Of a stretch of 64,000 nt of DNA, positions 8,912 to 18,135 are shown one piece after another. The stretch spans positions 62,001 through 126,000 of the forward strand of contig JAEZUM010000024.1 of assembly GCA_023421075.1 (NCBI GenBank), in the 5' to 3' direction. The position numbers were made by a program, and so were the translations under genes. Origin of the DNA: Bacillota bacterium. GTDB taxonomy: Bacteria; Bacillota; Clostridia; Lachnospirales; Lachnospiraceae. Position 1 is the stretch's first letter. Each line of letters opens with the position of its first letter. The notes beneath the pieces are model-generated. The model did not search any database. It was not told where the DNA came from and saw only the letters and a list, made by a program, of their open reading frames with translations.

Positions 8912-10036
8912 ATGGGGGAGCTGATACGAGTCTTACAGGTCTTTGCAACCTTAGATCGTGGCGGAGCAGAAGCAATGATCATGAATCTGTACCGCAGTAT
9001 GGATCGTGACAAAATACAGTTTGATTTTGTCGTCAAGGAGAATACGAGAGAATATGAACATGAAGCGGAGATAAGGAGTCTTGGCGGAAGAATATATCGC
9101 CTGCCGGCATATCGTATCATCAATTATTTTAAGTATCAACAAGCCTGGAAGAAGCTGCTTACTGAGCATCCGGAATGGAAGATCATCCATGGACATCATA
9201 TTACTCCTGCAGCAGTCTATATGAAGGTGGCAAAGAGGCATAACCGAATTACAATCGCACATAGCCACAGTACGAAGGGTGTGTCTGCCCTGAAGAATAT
9301 GATTAAATTTCTTCTGAGGCTGTCGATGATGAAACAGATTGATTATCCGGTAGCGTGTTCGAAACGTGCCTCCGATTGGATGTTTGGCAATCGCTTTCAT
9401 AACGTAAAGCTGATTAAAAACGCTATCAATGTTAAGAAATTTCAATATGATGCATGTGTAAGGCAACGAATGCGGGATCAGTTTGGATTAAAGGATAAGT
9501 TCGTAATCGGTCATATCGGCAACTTCACAAAAGCCAAGAATTATCCCTTTCTTCTTAAAGTGTTTCATCGGGTAATGTTGATGAATGGAAAAGCGGTATT
9601 AGTTCTGGTAGGCAAGAAGGAGAATAATCCGGAGATTGAGGAGCTGGTGCGCTACATGGGGATGGAGAGCTCGGTACTATTTACCGGCGTAAGAGAGGAT
9701 GTTCCGGAGCTTCTTCAGATGATGGATTTATTTCTGTTTCCCTCTCTTTATGAGGGGCTGCCGGTTACTTTAATTGAAGCACAGGCAAGCGGACTTCGGT
9801 GTATTGCATCCGATACCATAACCGATGAGGTGAAGATCACGGATCTATTAGAGTTTCGATCACTTAAGTCATCGGCACAGAGTTGGGCAGACAGCGTGGT
9901 TCAGATGTTAGTAACTAAACGGGATCGAAAGAGCGATCAGGAGGAGATCAGAAAAGCCGGCTATGATGTGGCTTTCTCAAGTAAGGAGCTTGGGAGCTTC
10001 TATCAGAATATCCTGACTAACCATGTTGAACGATGA
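8912..10036 (+). CDS. GT4-family glycosyltransferase (EpsF-like)
   Basis: A 374-aa GT-B glycosyltransferase with the N-terminal motif LDRGGAEAMIMNLYR and HGHHITPAAVY. The donor half has IGHIGNFTKAKNYPF and FPSLYEGLPVTLIEAQASG, the conserved nucleotide-sugar pocket of GT4. ATG 8912 has a strong GGAGGAG at 8901. The frame is open further upstream inside the epimerase gene, but that is chance. It likely adds one of the later sugars of the repeat unit. Confidence 0.9.
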   Translation: MGELIRVLQVFATLDRGGAEAMIMNLYRSMDRDKIQFDFVVKENTREYEHEAEIRSLGGRIYRLPAYRIINYFKYQQAWKKLLTEHPEWKIIHGHHITPAAVYMKVAKRHNRITIAHSHSTKGVSALKNMIKFLLRLSMMKQIDYPVACSKRASDWMFGNRFHNVKLIKNAINVKKFQYDACVRQRMRDQFGLKDKFVIGHIGNFTKAKNYPFLLKVFHRVMLMNGKAVLVLVGKKENNPEIEELVRYMGMESSVLFTGVREDVPELLQMMDLFLFPSLYEGLPVTLIEAQASGLRCIASDTITDEVKITDLLEFRSLKSSAQSWADSVVQMLVTKRDRKSDQEEIRKAGYDVAFSSKELGSFYQNILTNHVER

Positions 10037-10071
10037 TATTTTATTAACCGTGAAATGGAAGGAGGTATAAA

Positions 10072-11190
10072 ATGCCTATAATCGTATATATCTTTCTTAC
10101 TGTTATAGTATGTTTTGTTGCTTCCTTGAGGCCCGGAGACAGCTTAAGGGAAGCAGAACAGGAGGATAATTCAGGAGCTTTTGCTGGGTTCCCGACAGCG
10201 AATAAGGTGCCTTGGATCAATCTTACTATCATCACCCTTTTACTCAGTATTTACTCAAAGACATTGGGAATTACAGGTGATCTGGTAGATCGGGTGAATT
10301 ATGCATTTAGCTTTCTATATCGATATCCTGCTTCCTATCACTCGTTGGAGGCTCTGTGGGGTGAGAAGACGGAGCCGGGTTTCATACTGTTAATTCAACT
10401 GATTCGGCGTTTTACAAGAGATCCCGATTGGTTTTTCTTTGTTACTACCTTTTTATCTGCCGGAATCAGTTTCTATGTATTATATAAGATCAGCAACAAA
10501 TACGTAGCCGGAATTGCTTTGTTCATGCTGAGTCTGTATTTTTTTCAAAGCACGTACCTGATCAGGCAATCCCTTGCAGTTGCCTTCGCCAATGTGGCTG
10601 TTATGAATTTGTTGAACGACAAAAGAATGAAATACTTTATATTTACCGGCATAGCATGTATGTTTCACTCCACCGCCTTTATTATGTTGCCGGTTTATTT
10701 TGTGTTCCGGTATGCAAGAACCAAGAGAATATATGTGATTCTGGTCTTGTTTTTTATCGTCTTATTCCTTGCCTCCGGTCCTTTATTCGCAACCTTGATA
10801 CCGGGGCTTCCTTATGTTGGCCAGTATATCGTGCTAGAGAATTTTGAGTATGCCCTCGGGGATGGCAGTCCCGCTGCCATCATCAAAGGGTTTCCCTTCT
10901 ATCTGATTACTTTCCTGGCGCTGCTCAATCGAGAAGCACTCAGAGTGAAGATGAAGCATGCGGATATATTCATTTTATCATCCCTTTTGTACTCTATGAG
11001 TTGGTTATTAACCTATAATATGTATTGGCTGTTTCGAATAGGCTGGTTTTTGATGCTTCCTACACTTGTTCTGATTCCGGAGCTGTTCAAGGTTATAAAG
11101 GATAAGAAGGAGCGCATGTTTCTAGGTAGTATTTTCATACTTTCCTTACTGTTTATCACCTTCCGTCAGTTGGTTTTGGAATTATTTTAG
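10072..11190 (+). CDS. EpsG-family polytopic membrane protein, probable polysaccharide polymerase
   Basis: A 372-aa protein with about ten hydrophobic segments, resembling EpsG/Wzy-type polymerases that join lipid-linked repeat units outside the membrane. Recognisable features are DxVNYAF in the first loop, EPGFILLIQLIRRF and FHSTAFIMLP, which are conserved in the EpsG family. AAGGAGG lies at ideal spacing before ATG 10072. No other polymerase candidate is in the locus, which supports this assignment. Confidence 0.82.
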   Translation: MPIIVYIFLTVIVCFVASLRPGDSLREAEQEDNSGAFAGFPTANKVPWINLTIITLLLSIYSKTLGITGDLVDRVNYAFSFLYRYPASYHSLEALWGEKTEPGFILLIQLIRRFTRDPDWFFFVTTFLSAGISFYVLYKISNKYVAGIALFMLSLYFFQSTYLIRQSLAVAFANVAVMNLLNDKRMKYFIFTGIACMFHSTAFIMLPVYFVFRYARTKRIYVILVLFFIVLFLASGPLFATLIPGLPYVGQYIVLENFEYALGDGSPAAIIKGFPFYLITFLALLNREALRVKMKHADIFILSSLLYSMSWLLTYNMYWLFRIGWFLMLPTLVLIPELFKVIKDKKERMFLGSIFILSLLFITFRQLVLELF

Positions 11191-11214
11191 TGTTTGAGAA
11201 GAGGAGCAGAAATC

Positions 11215-12096
11215 ATGAGTGTAATATTAACGATATTTACACCTACCTATAACAGAGCCTATTGTCTGCATCAATGCTACGAAAGTCTGCGCAGACAGAC
11301 CTCCAAGGATTTTATGTGGCTGATTATAGACGATGGGTCCACCGATGGGACGTATCAGCTGGTACAGGAATGGCAAGCCAAGGAGAACGGGTTTGATATT
11401 ATCTATTACTATCAGACGAATGGAGGAATGCATACAGCGCATAATCAAGCTTACCGAATGATTACCACAGAACTAAATGTGTGTATTGATTCGGATGACT
11501 ATATGACGGAGGATGGGGTAGAAAGTATCATAAGCTTATGGAAGGATAAGAAGGGTCCGCAGTATTCCGGAATTGTTGCACTCGATGTATCACCAAAGGG
11601 GAATATTATCGGGAAGCCTCTACCGGAGAAGGAGAGTATACGCCTTTGCGACTATTATCAAAAGGGAGGGAAAGGAGATAAAAAGCTTATCTTCCGAACC
11701 GATGTCATGAGGAGCTATCCGGAATACCCTGTATTTGAAGGAGAGAGGTTCGTTCCTCTGGGGGTTAAGTATCTTCTGGCGGATCAAGATTATCAGCTGC
11801 TGATTTTAAACAAGCCTGTCTGCGTCGTGGATTATCTTGAGGATGGATCTACCCGTAACATATATAAGCAATATGCCAATAATCCAAGGGGATTCGCTTA
11901 TGAACGGAGGATCTATATGCAGTATGCTGACGGAAGGTATAATAAATTTAGAAAGTGTATTCATTATGTTTCCGAAAGCCTTATGGCAAAAGACAAACAT
12001 TTTATTAAGACCTCACCAAAGAAGCTCATGACATTCCTTGCAGTCCCCTTTGGTTTTATATTTTACCGGTTCACGATGTATAAGGCCGGTAAGTAG
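11215..12096 (+). CDS. GT2-family glycosyltransferase
   Basis: GT-A fold enzyme with the inverting GT2 signature FTPTYNRAYCL, IIDDGSTDGT and the DxD-type metal site in CIDSDDYMTEDG. It is 293 aa from ATG 11215, which has GAGGAG eight bases upstream; a longer reading from TTG 11194 lacks a ribosome site. The C-terminus ends in a hydrophobic and basic stretch (LAVPFGFIFYRF), suggesting membrane association. Expected to extend the repeat unit on the cytoplasmic side. Confidence 0.88.
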   Translation: MSVILTIFTPTYNRAYCLHQCYESLRRQTSKDFMWLIIDDGSTDGTYQLVQEWQAKENGFDIIYYYQTNGGMHTAHNQAYRMITTELNVCIDSDDYMTEDGVESIISLWKDKKGPQYSGIVALDVSPKGNIIGKPLPEKESIRLCDYYQKGGKGDKKLIFRTDVMRSYPEYPVFEGERFVPLGVKYLLADQDYQLLILNKPVCVVDYLEDGSTRNIYKQYANNPRGFAYERRIYMQYADGRYNKFRKCIHYVSESLMAKDKHFIKTSPKKLMTFLAVPFGFIFYRFTMYKAGK

Positions 12097-12134
12097 GATG
12101 AGATCGGTAGATTTCGATTGAGTTAGGGGTATCT

Positions 12135-14426
12135 ATGAAAAAAACCGCGTTTATCCTCATGGTACTGGCGATACTGATGAAAGTCATCGGCTTTTCCAGA
12201 GAGATTCTAATCTCTTATTATTACGGAGCATCCTATATCAGCGATGCTTATCTCATTGCGCTTACGATTCCGGGAACAGTCTATACGATCATAGGAACCG
12301 GTTTAATCACAGGCTTTATCCCTATGTACAGTCGTATTGAGCGAGAAGCCAGGGTAGAGGAAGCGGATGTCTTCACCTCGAACTTTATTAATTTTGTTAT
12401 GCTGTGTTGTGCCTTTCTGGTAATTATGATATACCTGTTCACCCGACCGATTATTCATCTGTTTGCAATTGGGTTTGAAGGAGAGGTATTGGAGTTAACC
12501 GTCATCTACACCAGAATCACCACCTGCAGTATTTTCTTTACCGGAATTGTATCCGTTTATAGTGGTTATCTGCAAGTGAAGGAAAAGTTTTTGTTACCTG
12601 CTCTCATGAGCCTTCCATTCAATATCTGTATTATTCTGTCCATACTGTTAAGCTATCGTTATAATCATCGTATTCTTGCATACGGAAGTGTTGCAGCTGA
12701 GCTGGCACAGTTCTTATTTTTGCTCCCAATCGTATATCAAAGCGGGTTTCGGCATAAACCTGTGCTTAGATTTGGTGATAAGTATTTAAAGCAAACCATC
12801 CTGCTTGCTATGCCAATCATATTAGGAGTATCCATCAATCAGATCAATATCCTGATCGATAAGACGCTTGCGTCGCAAATTGCGGAAGGTGGCATTTCTG
12901 CATTGAATTATGCCGGTAAGCTAAATGGTACAATTCAAGCAATTTTTATTTCCTCTGTCGTAGCAGTTCTTTTCCCTGCCATCTCAAAGATTGCGGCAGA
13001 GGAGAAGATGGACGAATTTAAAAACTATCTTCAAAGAGCAATGATTGTGACGATACTGTTTCTTGCGCCTGCTACGATTGGAATTATGCTTTTTTCAGAA
13101 CCGATTATCGTGCTTCTCTACGGAAGAGGAGCCTTTGATGCTATGGCAATCAATTTGACGTCCTCCTCGTTGTTCTTCTATTCGATCGGTATGCTCGGTT
13201 TTGGTCTGCGGGAGATCTTATCCAGAGCCTTCTATTCCTTACAGAATACAAGGATACCCATGATCAATGCAATCATCGGTATTCTGATCAATATCGTTCT
13301 GAATATTATCTTATCCCGTGTTATGGGAATTGCGGGACTTGCATTGGCGACAAGTATTGCTGCCATTGTCACAATCGTTCTGCTATATATAGGACTTAGC
13401 AATAGAATCGGTGCTTTGATCGATAAAACAGGGCTTTCTGCGATTGGCAAAATACTGATTGCCTCCTTTAGTATGGGTTTATTGGCTAAAGCAATCTTTA
13501 CCTTATCTTATCCGATCATGACTCAAAGCCATGCCTTGTTTGCTTCTGTCATCACCGGAGGCATGTGCTATTTCCTATTTGTCTATCTGTTGAAGATCCC
13601 ATATACCATTGAACTCCTTTCGGATTTGAGGGAGTACCTCAGTAAGCACCAGAGAGAGAAGTCTTCTAGGTATTCCACAAGTCCTGAAGCAGACCTGTAT
13701 CATGAGGCGGAAGCATTAGTACAGAATGAGAAGAACAAGATAGTCAGATATCGACGAGAGGCACCATTTATCGGAATTGTTATCGTAACCCATAATAATC
13801 CGGATGGCTTAATAAGGACACTGGAACAGATCAGAACCCAAACCTTTTATCGGTATAAAGTATATATAATTGATAACGGGAGTACGGTGAATACAGAAGA
13901 AGCGATTCGTAATCATCGAATACATTTTCGAAATATTACTTACTATCGATGGAGTACTGACCTGGGCAGAGCTGCGGGCTTTCATTATGGATTTCGTATT
14001 GCTTATAATCAAGGTGCAGCGGCAATCTGGGTGATGGAGGATAAGGCAATACCCCATCGATATGCCCTGGAAGCATTGGTGAAGGCGTATCGTGGTCTGC
14101 ATGGTAAGGTCTGCCTTATCTCAAGTCTTACCGACAGCTTTGAACCGGATACATTGGCAAAAATCAGGTTTCGGAAGCCGATTGAGTATATTGTAACCGA
14201 GTTATCGTTTCAAGGAGCCTTGATTCCGAGGAGCCTAATCGAAGCGATTGGCGTGCCAAGAAAAGAGCTAAACAACGGTTATGAGGCGGAGGATTATTTC
14301 CGTCAGGCACAACATCAAGGATATTGTATCTATCGGGTCAGAGATTCCCTGCTACTATGTAAGGAAAATCATGCGGAGGTTCGCAGAAGGAAGGGGTGGA
14401 GAAATAGGTTATTTCGGAAGAGCTAA
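12135..14426 (+). CDS. MurJ/MviN-like lipid flippase fused to a C-terminal GT2 glycosyltransferase domain
   Basis: Residues ~1-505 form a MOP-superfamily flippase of the MurJ type with 12-14 hydrophobic helices (for example VIGFSREILISYYYGAS near the N-terminus and LREILSRAFYSLQNT). Residues ~505-543 are a charged linker. Residues ~544-763 form a soluble GlfT2-like GT2 domain (IGIVIVTHNN, IIDNGS, LGRAAGFHYG). Its metal site, normally DDD/DxD, reads E635-D636-K637, although the later acidic pair (EAEDYF) is kept. No stop or frame change separates the halves, so this is a true fusion in the sequence. As the only flippase in the locus it should export the lipid-linked repeat unit. Confidence 0.88.
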   Translation: MKKTAFILMVLAILMKVIGFSREILISYYYGASYISDAYLIALTIPGTVYTIIGTGLITGFIPMYSRIEREARVEEADVFTSNFINFVMLCCAFLVIMIYLFTRPIIHLFAIGFEGEVLELTVIYTRITTCSIFFTGIVSVYSGYLQVKEKFLLPALMSLPFNICIILSILLSYRYNHRILAYGSVAAELAQFLFLLPIVYQSGFRHKPVLRFGDKYLKQTILLAMPIILGVSINQINILIDKTLASQIAEGGISALNYAGKLNGTIQAIFISSVVAVLFPAISKIAAEEKMDEFKNYLQRAMIVTILFLAPATIGIMLFSEPIIVLLYGRGAFDAMAINLTSSSLFFYSIGMLGFGLREILSRAFYSLQNTRIPMINAIIGILINIVLNIILSRVMGIAGLALATSIAAIVTIVLLYIGLSNRIGALIDKTGLSAIGKILIASFSMGLLAKAIFTLSYPIMTQSHALFASVITGGMCYFLFVYLLKIPYTIELLSDLREYLSKHQREKSSRYSTSPEADLYHEAEALVQNEKNKIVRYRREAPFIGIVIVTHNNPDGLIRTLEQIRTQTFYRYKVYIIDNGSTVNTEEAIRNHRIHFRNITYYRWSTDLGRAAGFHYGFRIAYNQGAAAIWVMEDKAIPHRYALEALVKAYRGLHGKVCLISSLTDSFEPDTLAKIRFRKPIEYIVTELSFQGALIPRSLIEAIGVPRKELNNGYEAEDYFRQAQHQGYCIYRVRDSLLLCKENHAEVRRRKGWRNRLFRKS

Positions 14427-14464
14427 ATCGTATCCTGACAAATGAAACTTCTATACAACGTAAA

Positions 14465-14494
14465 GGCCGTAGATCATGTCACAGAAATACGGCC
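14465..14494. terminator. Weak hairpin between convergent genes
   Basis: GGCCGTA (14465-14471) pairs with TACGGCC (14488-14494) around a 16-nt loop in the 97-bp gap between the flippase fusion and the convergent membrane protein gene. No clear T tract follows on either strand, so termination is a guess from position. Confidence 0.35.
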
Positions 14495-14523
14495 AATATC
14501 ATTAGAAGATAGGGGCTAACCCA

Positions 14524-14838
14524 TCAATCTCGTCGAATCCAGAAGAACAGTCTTCGAAGCAACCCCGTTACCGTACCGAATACGATATTAATCAATATAC
14601 TCAGTAGGATAAAACGTCTTGTAAAGCTTAAGCAAGTGAACTCAAAAAGTAGCATATCCATTGTAGCTATCCCTTTGAAAAAGAATAATCCTGTAATCAT
14701 TGCAGTAAAAGTAAGTAAATCCATGATCAACGCTACCAGTACATTGATTTCCGTTCTCAAACGGGATGCTATACTAAAAGCCAAAGCTCCGATTAAGCCG
14801 GGGACTAATAATACTAATGCGAAACGTATCAGTTCCAT
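14524..14838 (-). CDS. Small hydrophobic membrane protein of unknown function
   Basis: A 104-aa protein with about three transmembrane segments (LVLLVPGLIGALAF, VALIMDLLTFTAMITGLFFF, ILLSILINIVFGTVTGLL) and a basic C-terminal tail. The minus-strand ribosome site AAAGGAG sits at good spacing before ATG 14838, and the coding strand is opposite to its neighbours. I recognise no family. It could be a small membrane adaptor, but nothing shows this. Confidence 0.7.
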   Translation of the reverse strand: MELIRFALVLLVPGLIGALAFSIASRLRTEINVLVALIMDLLTFTAMITGLFFFKGIATMDMLLFEFTCLSFTRRFILLSILINIVFGTVTGLLRRLFFWIRRD

Positions 14839-15099
14839 ATAAACACTCCTTTAATATAAATATTTAGTGATCTGCTACCATAATACGTTCCAAGATGAAT
14901 TTTTGTTACAAAATATGTCGAAATATGATATATAAACTTATAGAAGGACTTCTGTGAATGAGAAAAAGTCACTGAAGAATATCTATGTGTATCGTAATGT
15001 CTATGGAAATGTCAACACGAATCTGATACTATAGTCTTTATTCGAAATGTTTGATATAGGATAAGCAGAGAGTCAAGATAATAGATTAGGAGGATGTGT

Positions 15100-15951
15100 A
15101 TGGAATTTGGAGTACAGATATTTGGATGTATGGAGGAATGCAAAAAGGATCCGGAAGGCTTTTTTCACAAATTAGCAGAGGCAGGCTATCAGCAGATTGA
15201 GCCCTGTATTTTATTCGATGATCCGGTGATGATGGCTGAGAAAGCAAGACGTGAGGGGAATGAATTTATGCTTCATCTCCTGACGATGATCTGGTTACCG
15301 GAGGAGGTACCGGAATACCTTAGGATAATGAAGAAATATGGACTGTCAATTTCCAGTGTCCATGTTTTTGCAGAACAAATAAATGAGTCGGCAAACCTGA
15401 TGATAGAGACGGCTCAGAAGAATCAGATCAGTGCATATGTGGTAAATTGTAATCAAAAGACCATCGCATTGGATTATCAGGAATTTGCCAAAGAATGTAG
15501 TCGGTTAAGCAATATACTGAAGGAACACGGCATCGAACTATGGATACACAATAACGGAGCTGAGATAGAGGCGAAGACAGACTACAACGGTAGACAGGTA
15601 ACGGTTTTAACTGCTATCTTGGAGCTATGCAGAGCGGATCAGGTTGGAGTTCAGATCGATGTGGGCTGGGTCTTATATGGTGGTGTTGATCCGGTGGAGT
15701 ATCTTCTAGATCGAAAGGAGTTTGTCCGATCTGTACATTTTAAAGATTTAAAAAAGGACTTTTTAACCCGAACCGATGGGGATATCTTTGCCTGCCTTGG
15801 TGACGGAGCGCTCAATGTGAAGGAGATACTCGGTTGCATTCCGAAGCTGAATCCCGGAATTACCGTGCTTGTAGACCAGGATGCCAGTGATGGTGATATC
15901 ATGGAGGATATGAAGATATCCTATCAGATATTAAAGAAAGAAGCGATATGA
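15100..15951 (+). CDS. Sugar phosphate isomerase/epimerase-like TIM-barrel protein
   Basis: A 283-aa AP-endonuclease-2/xylose-isomerase-like TIM barrel. Supporting stretches are VQIDVGWVLYGG (metal-ligand Asp region), SVHFKDLK (His-x-Lys-Asp at the barrel mouth) and a C-terminal VLVDQDAS in place of the usual catalytic Glu stretch. These proteins usually isomerise or epimerise ketoses, inosose or hydroxypyruvate-like substrates; the substrate here is unknown. ATG 15100 has AGGAGG six bases upstream, while ATG 15094 has none. It lies 27 bp before the next gene. Confidence 0.85.
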   Translation: MEFGVQIFGCMEECKKDPEGFFHKLAEAGYQQIEPCILFDDPVMMAEKARREGNEFMLHLLTMIWLPEEVPEYLRIMKKYGLSISSVHVFAEQINESANLMIETAQKNQISAYVVNCNQKTIALDYQEFAKECSRLSNILKEHGIELWIHNNGAEIEAKTDYNGRQVTVLTAILELCRADQVGVQIDVGWVLYGGVDPVEYLLDRKEFVRSVHFKDLKKDFLTRTDGDIFACLGDGALNVKEILGCIPKLNPGITVLVDQDASDGDIMEDMKISYQILKKEAI

Positions 15952-15978
15952 TCCTAACACTCAATAGAAGGAGTATGA

Positions 15979-16590
15979 ATGAGAAAGGAACTGCAATATT
16001 ATACAATTGGATCGTCTTACGGAGGAAATCAGAGCTGGTTTCCGGATCCGATGATGAATCTTGGTGGCTGTGGAGCGGCGACTGCTTGTGACAGCTGTAT
16101 CTGCTTGGGCCTGAACCAAAAGAAAACAAAGCTATATCCATATGATCTTCATCATTTAACGAAGAGTGATTATATTCGATTTGCTATGGAAATGAAGCCT
16201 TATCTTCGCCCCAGAATGCAGGGAATTAATACGCTTAAGCTGTTCATTGATGGCTTCTCGCAATATCTTTGGGAGCACGGCGACAAGAGTATTTTGCTTG
16301 AAGCGTTTTCAGGAGATAATACACTGGAGCAAGCAAAAGAGGTAATCCGTCATCAGATTGGACGAGAACTTCCGATCCCGTATCTGCTATTAAGACACAA
16401 AAGTCAGGCGATGAAATTCTTTCTCTGGCACTGGTTTCTGATTGTAGGTTATGAAGAGTTTGAAGAAGATTTTTATGTTAAGGTAGCAACCTATGGCAAC
16501 TATCACTGGCTCTCGCTGAAAGAGCTATGGAATACCGGATACAAACAAAAGGGTGGTATGGTGTTAATCGAGGGTAATACCTTCAAATAA
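15979..16590 (+). CDS. C39-like papain-fold cysteine peptidase, cytoplasmic
   Basis: A 203-aa protein resembling peptidase C39-like domains. The probable catalytic Cys is in NLGGCGAATACDS, the His in HWFLIVGYEE and the downstream Asn/Asp region in ATYGNYHWLSLKELW. No signal peptide or membrane segment is visible. ABC transporter domains seen in bacteriocin-processing C39 peptidases are absent, so it is a stand-alone enzyme. GGAG precedes ATG 15979. The target is unknown. It sits between a sugar isomerase-like gene and a LysM protein. Confidence 0.7.
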   Translation: MRKELQYYTIGSSYGGNQSWFPDPMMNLGGCGAATACDSCICLGLNQKKTKLYPYDLHHLTKSDYIRFAMEMKPYLRPRMQGINTLKLFIDGFSQYLWEHGDKSILLEAFSGDNTLEQAKEVIRHQIGRELPIPYLLLRHKSQAMKFFLWHWFLIVGYEEFEEDFYVKVATYGNYHWLSLKELWNTGYKQKGGMVLIEGNTFK

Positions 16591-16661
16591 GGAGTGCGGG
16601 AGGGTATATATTTCACTTCCTAAGGCATATATAATACTAAAAGAATAGTATGGAGTTAAGG

Positions 16662-17936
16662 ATGAAGATTCATACTGTTTCGCAAAATGATACTGTTTTT
16701 ACCATTGCCGATACCTACAACATTCCGTTAACTAGGCTATTAAGGGATAATGATCTTCCTCAGGATTATACGCTATCGACTGGACAAAGCTTAATTATTA
16801 CCAACCCATACATAACATACATTGTCCAAGAGGGAGATACCTTATCCGGAATCGCTAGGTCGTTCGAGGTATCGGAGATACAATTGCTTCGCAATAATCC
16901 ACAGCTTATGGACAGAGAATTTCTATATCTGGGCGAAGAATTAGTAATTCGCTATGAGCACAGGGATACCATTCAGGTAAATGGGTACGCCTTTGCCAGT
17001 ATCTCTAATAAAGTGTTGCTAAAGTCCTTACCTTATTTAACCTACCTTACAATTATTAGTTATATGGTTTCAGCCGATGGCTCCATTTCAACCGTGAATG
17101 ACAGTGAGATTATTGAGTTAGCGAAACTCTACCGAGTAGCGCCGGTAATGATGATTTCTTCCATCACCGAGGATGGGGTAGGAAGCTATGGTACGAATCA
17201 TGCCATCTTAATCAGTCAGGAGATTCAGGAACGTTTGATTAATAATATTCTGACGGTACTGAGAGAAAAAGGATTATTTGGAGTGAATCTGGGCTTTCAA
17301 TCCATTCTAACGGAGGATCTTCCAAGCTACATTGATTTTGTCACCAGAGTGACAACACGCCTAAATAGTGAAGGGTATCAGGTGTTTGTTACTCTGGTAC
17401 CATCCACCTACGGTTATATCTCCGGGATTAATATGGAAATTCCATATTTTGAACAGATTGGTCAGGCCACCAACTATGTTATTCTAATGTCTTATCAATG
17501 GTCCAAGGAATTTATGCCAACAGTAGCACAGACAACTGTTAATTTTCTGAGTAATTATCTGTATTATGTTATGAACCGAATTCCACCGCAGAAGATATTC
17601 TTAGGATTGACCAGAATTGCTTATGACTGGGAATTACCTTATGTTGAGGGGAAGACGATCGGAACAGCTCTTACCAATGTGGATGCAATCAATCTTGCGA
17701 ACCAGACCGGTGCGGTTATTCAATATGATGAGGTGACGCAGACACCGTATTTTAACTATAATACAACCGGTGTCGAGCATTTTGTCTGGTTTAAGGATGC
17801 CAGGTCGATCAAAGCCATTGTTGATCTGGTAATTGAAAATGATCTGAAAGGGATCAGTATATGGAATGTCATGTATTTTGCACCTCAGACCTGGCTAATT
17901 CTCAATACCCAATATGAGATTGAAAATGTTATATGA
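16662..17936 (+). CDS. LysM-LysM-GH18-like protein (SleL/YaaH type) with degenerate active site
   Basis: Two LysM peptidoglycan-binding repeats (~3-47 and ~52-97) are followed by a GH18 TIM barrel (~105-420), the layout of spore cortex N-acetylglucosaminidases such as SleL/YaaH. The catalytic motif is altered. Where the family reads DGVNIDFE this protein has F206-G-V-N-L-G-F-Q213, so both the catalytic Glu and the assisting Asp are missing. It is probably a binding or structural protein. No signal peptide is seen, as in spore-coat proteins of this class. ATG 16662 has GGAG upstream at good spacing; ATG 16650 does not. Confidence 0.86.
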   Translation: MKIHTVSQNDTVFTIADTYNIPLTRLLRDNDLPQDYTLSTGQSLIITNPYITYIVQEGDTLSGIARSFEVSEIQLLRNNPQLMDREFLYLGEELVIRYEHRDTIQVNGYAFASISNKVLLKSLPYLTYLTIISYMVSADGSISTVNDSEIIELAKLYRVAPVMMISSITEDGVGSYGTNHAILISQEIQERLINNILTVLREKGLFGVNLGFQSILTEDLPSYIDFVTRVTTRLNSEGYQVFVTLVPSTYGYISGINMEIPYFEQIGQATNYVILMSYQWSKEFMPTVAQTTVNFLSNYLYYVMNRIPPQKIFLGLTRIAYDWELPYVEGKTIGTALTNVDAINLANQTGAVIQYDEVTQTPYFNYNTTGVEHFVWFKDARSIKAIVDLVIENDLKGISIWNVMYFAPQTWLILNTQYEIENVI

Positions 17937-17943
17937 GCATTTA

Positions 17944-17997
17944 AATGAAGTAATATATGTCGAGTAGAGACACGACCATAATATTACTTCATTTTTT
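17944..17997 (+). terminator. Rho-independent terminator after the LysM-GH18-like gene
   Basis: AATGAAGTAATAT (17944-17956) pairs perfectly with ATATTACTTCATT (17981-17993) and is followed by a T tract. Confidence 0.88.
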
Positions 17998-18135
17998 GTA
18001 ATGCACTAATAAAAAAATCCATGGTAAATGTTAACCCTTACATTTTTATTAATTTTTATCGGTATTATGGTTCTTTTGCTTATGATATGATAAAATGAGT
18101 GCAGAAAACGAGAGAAACAATAAGGAGTGCTAAGG

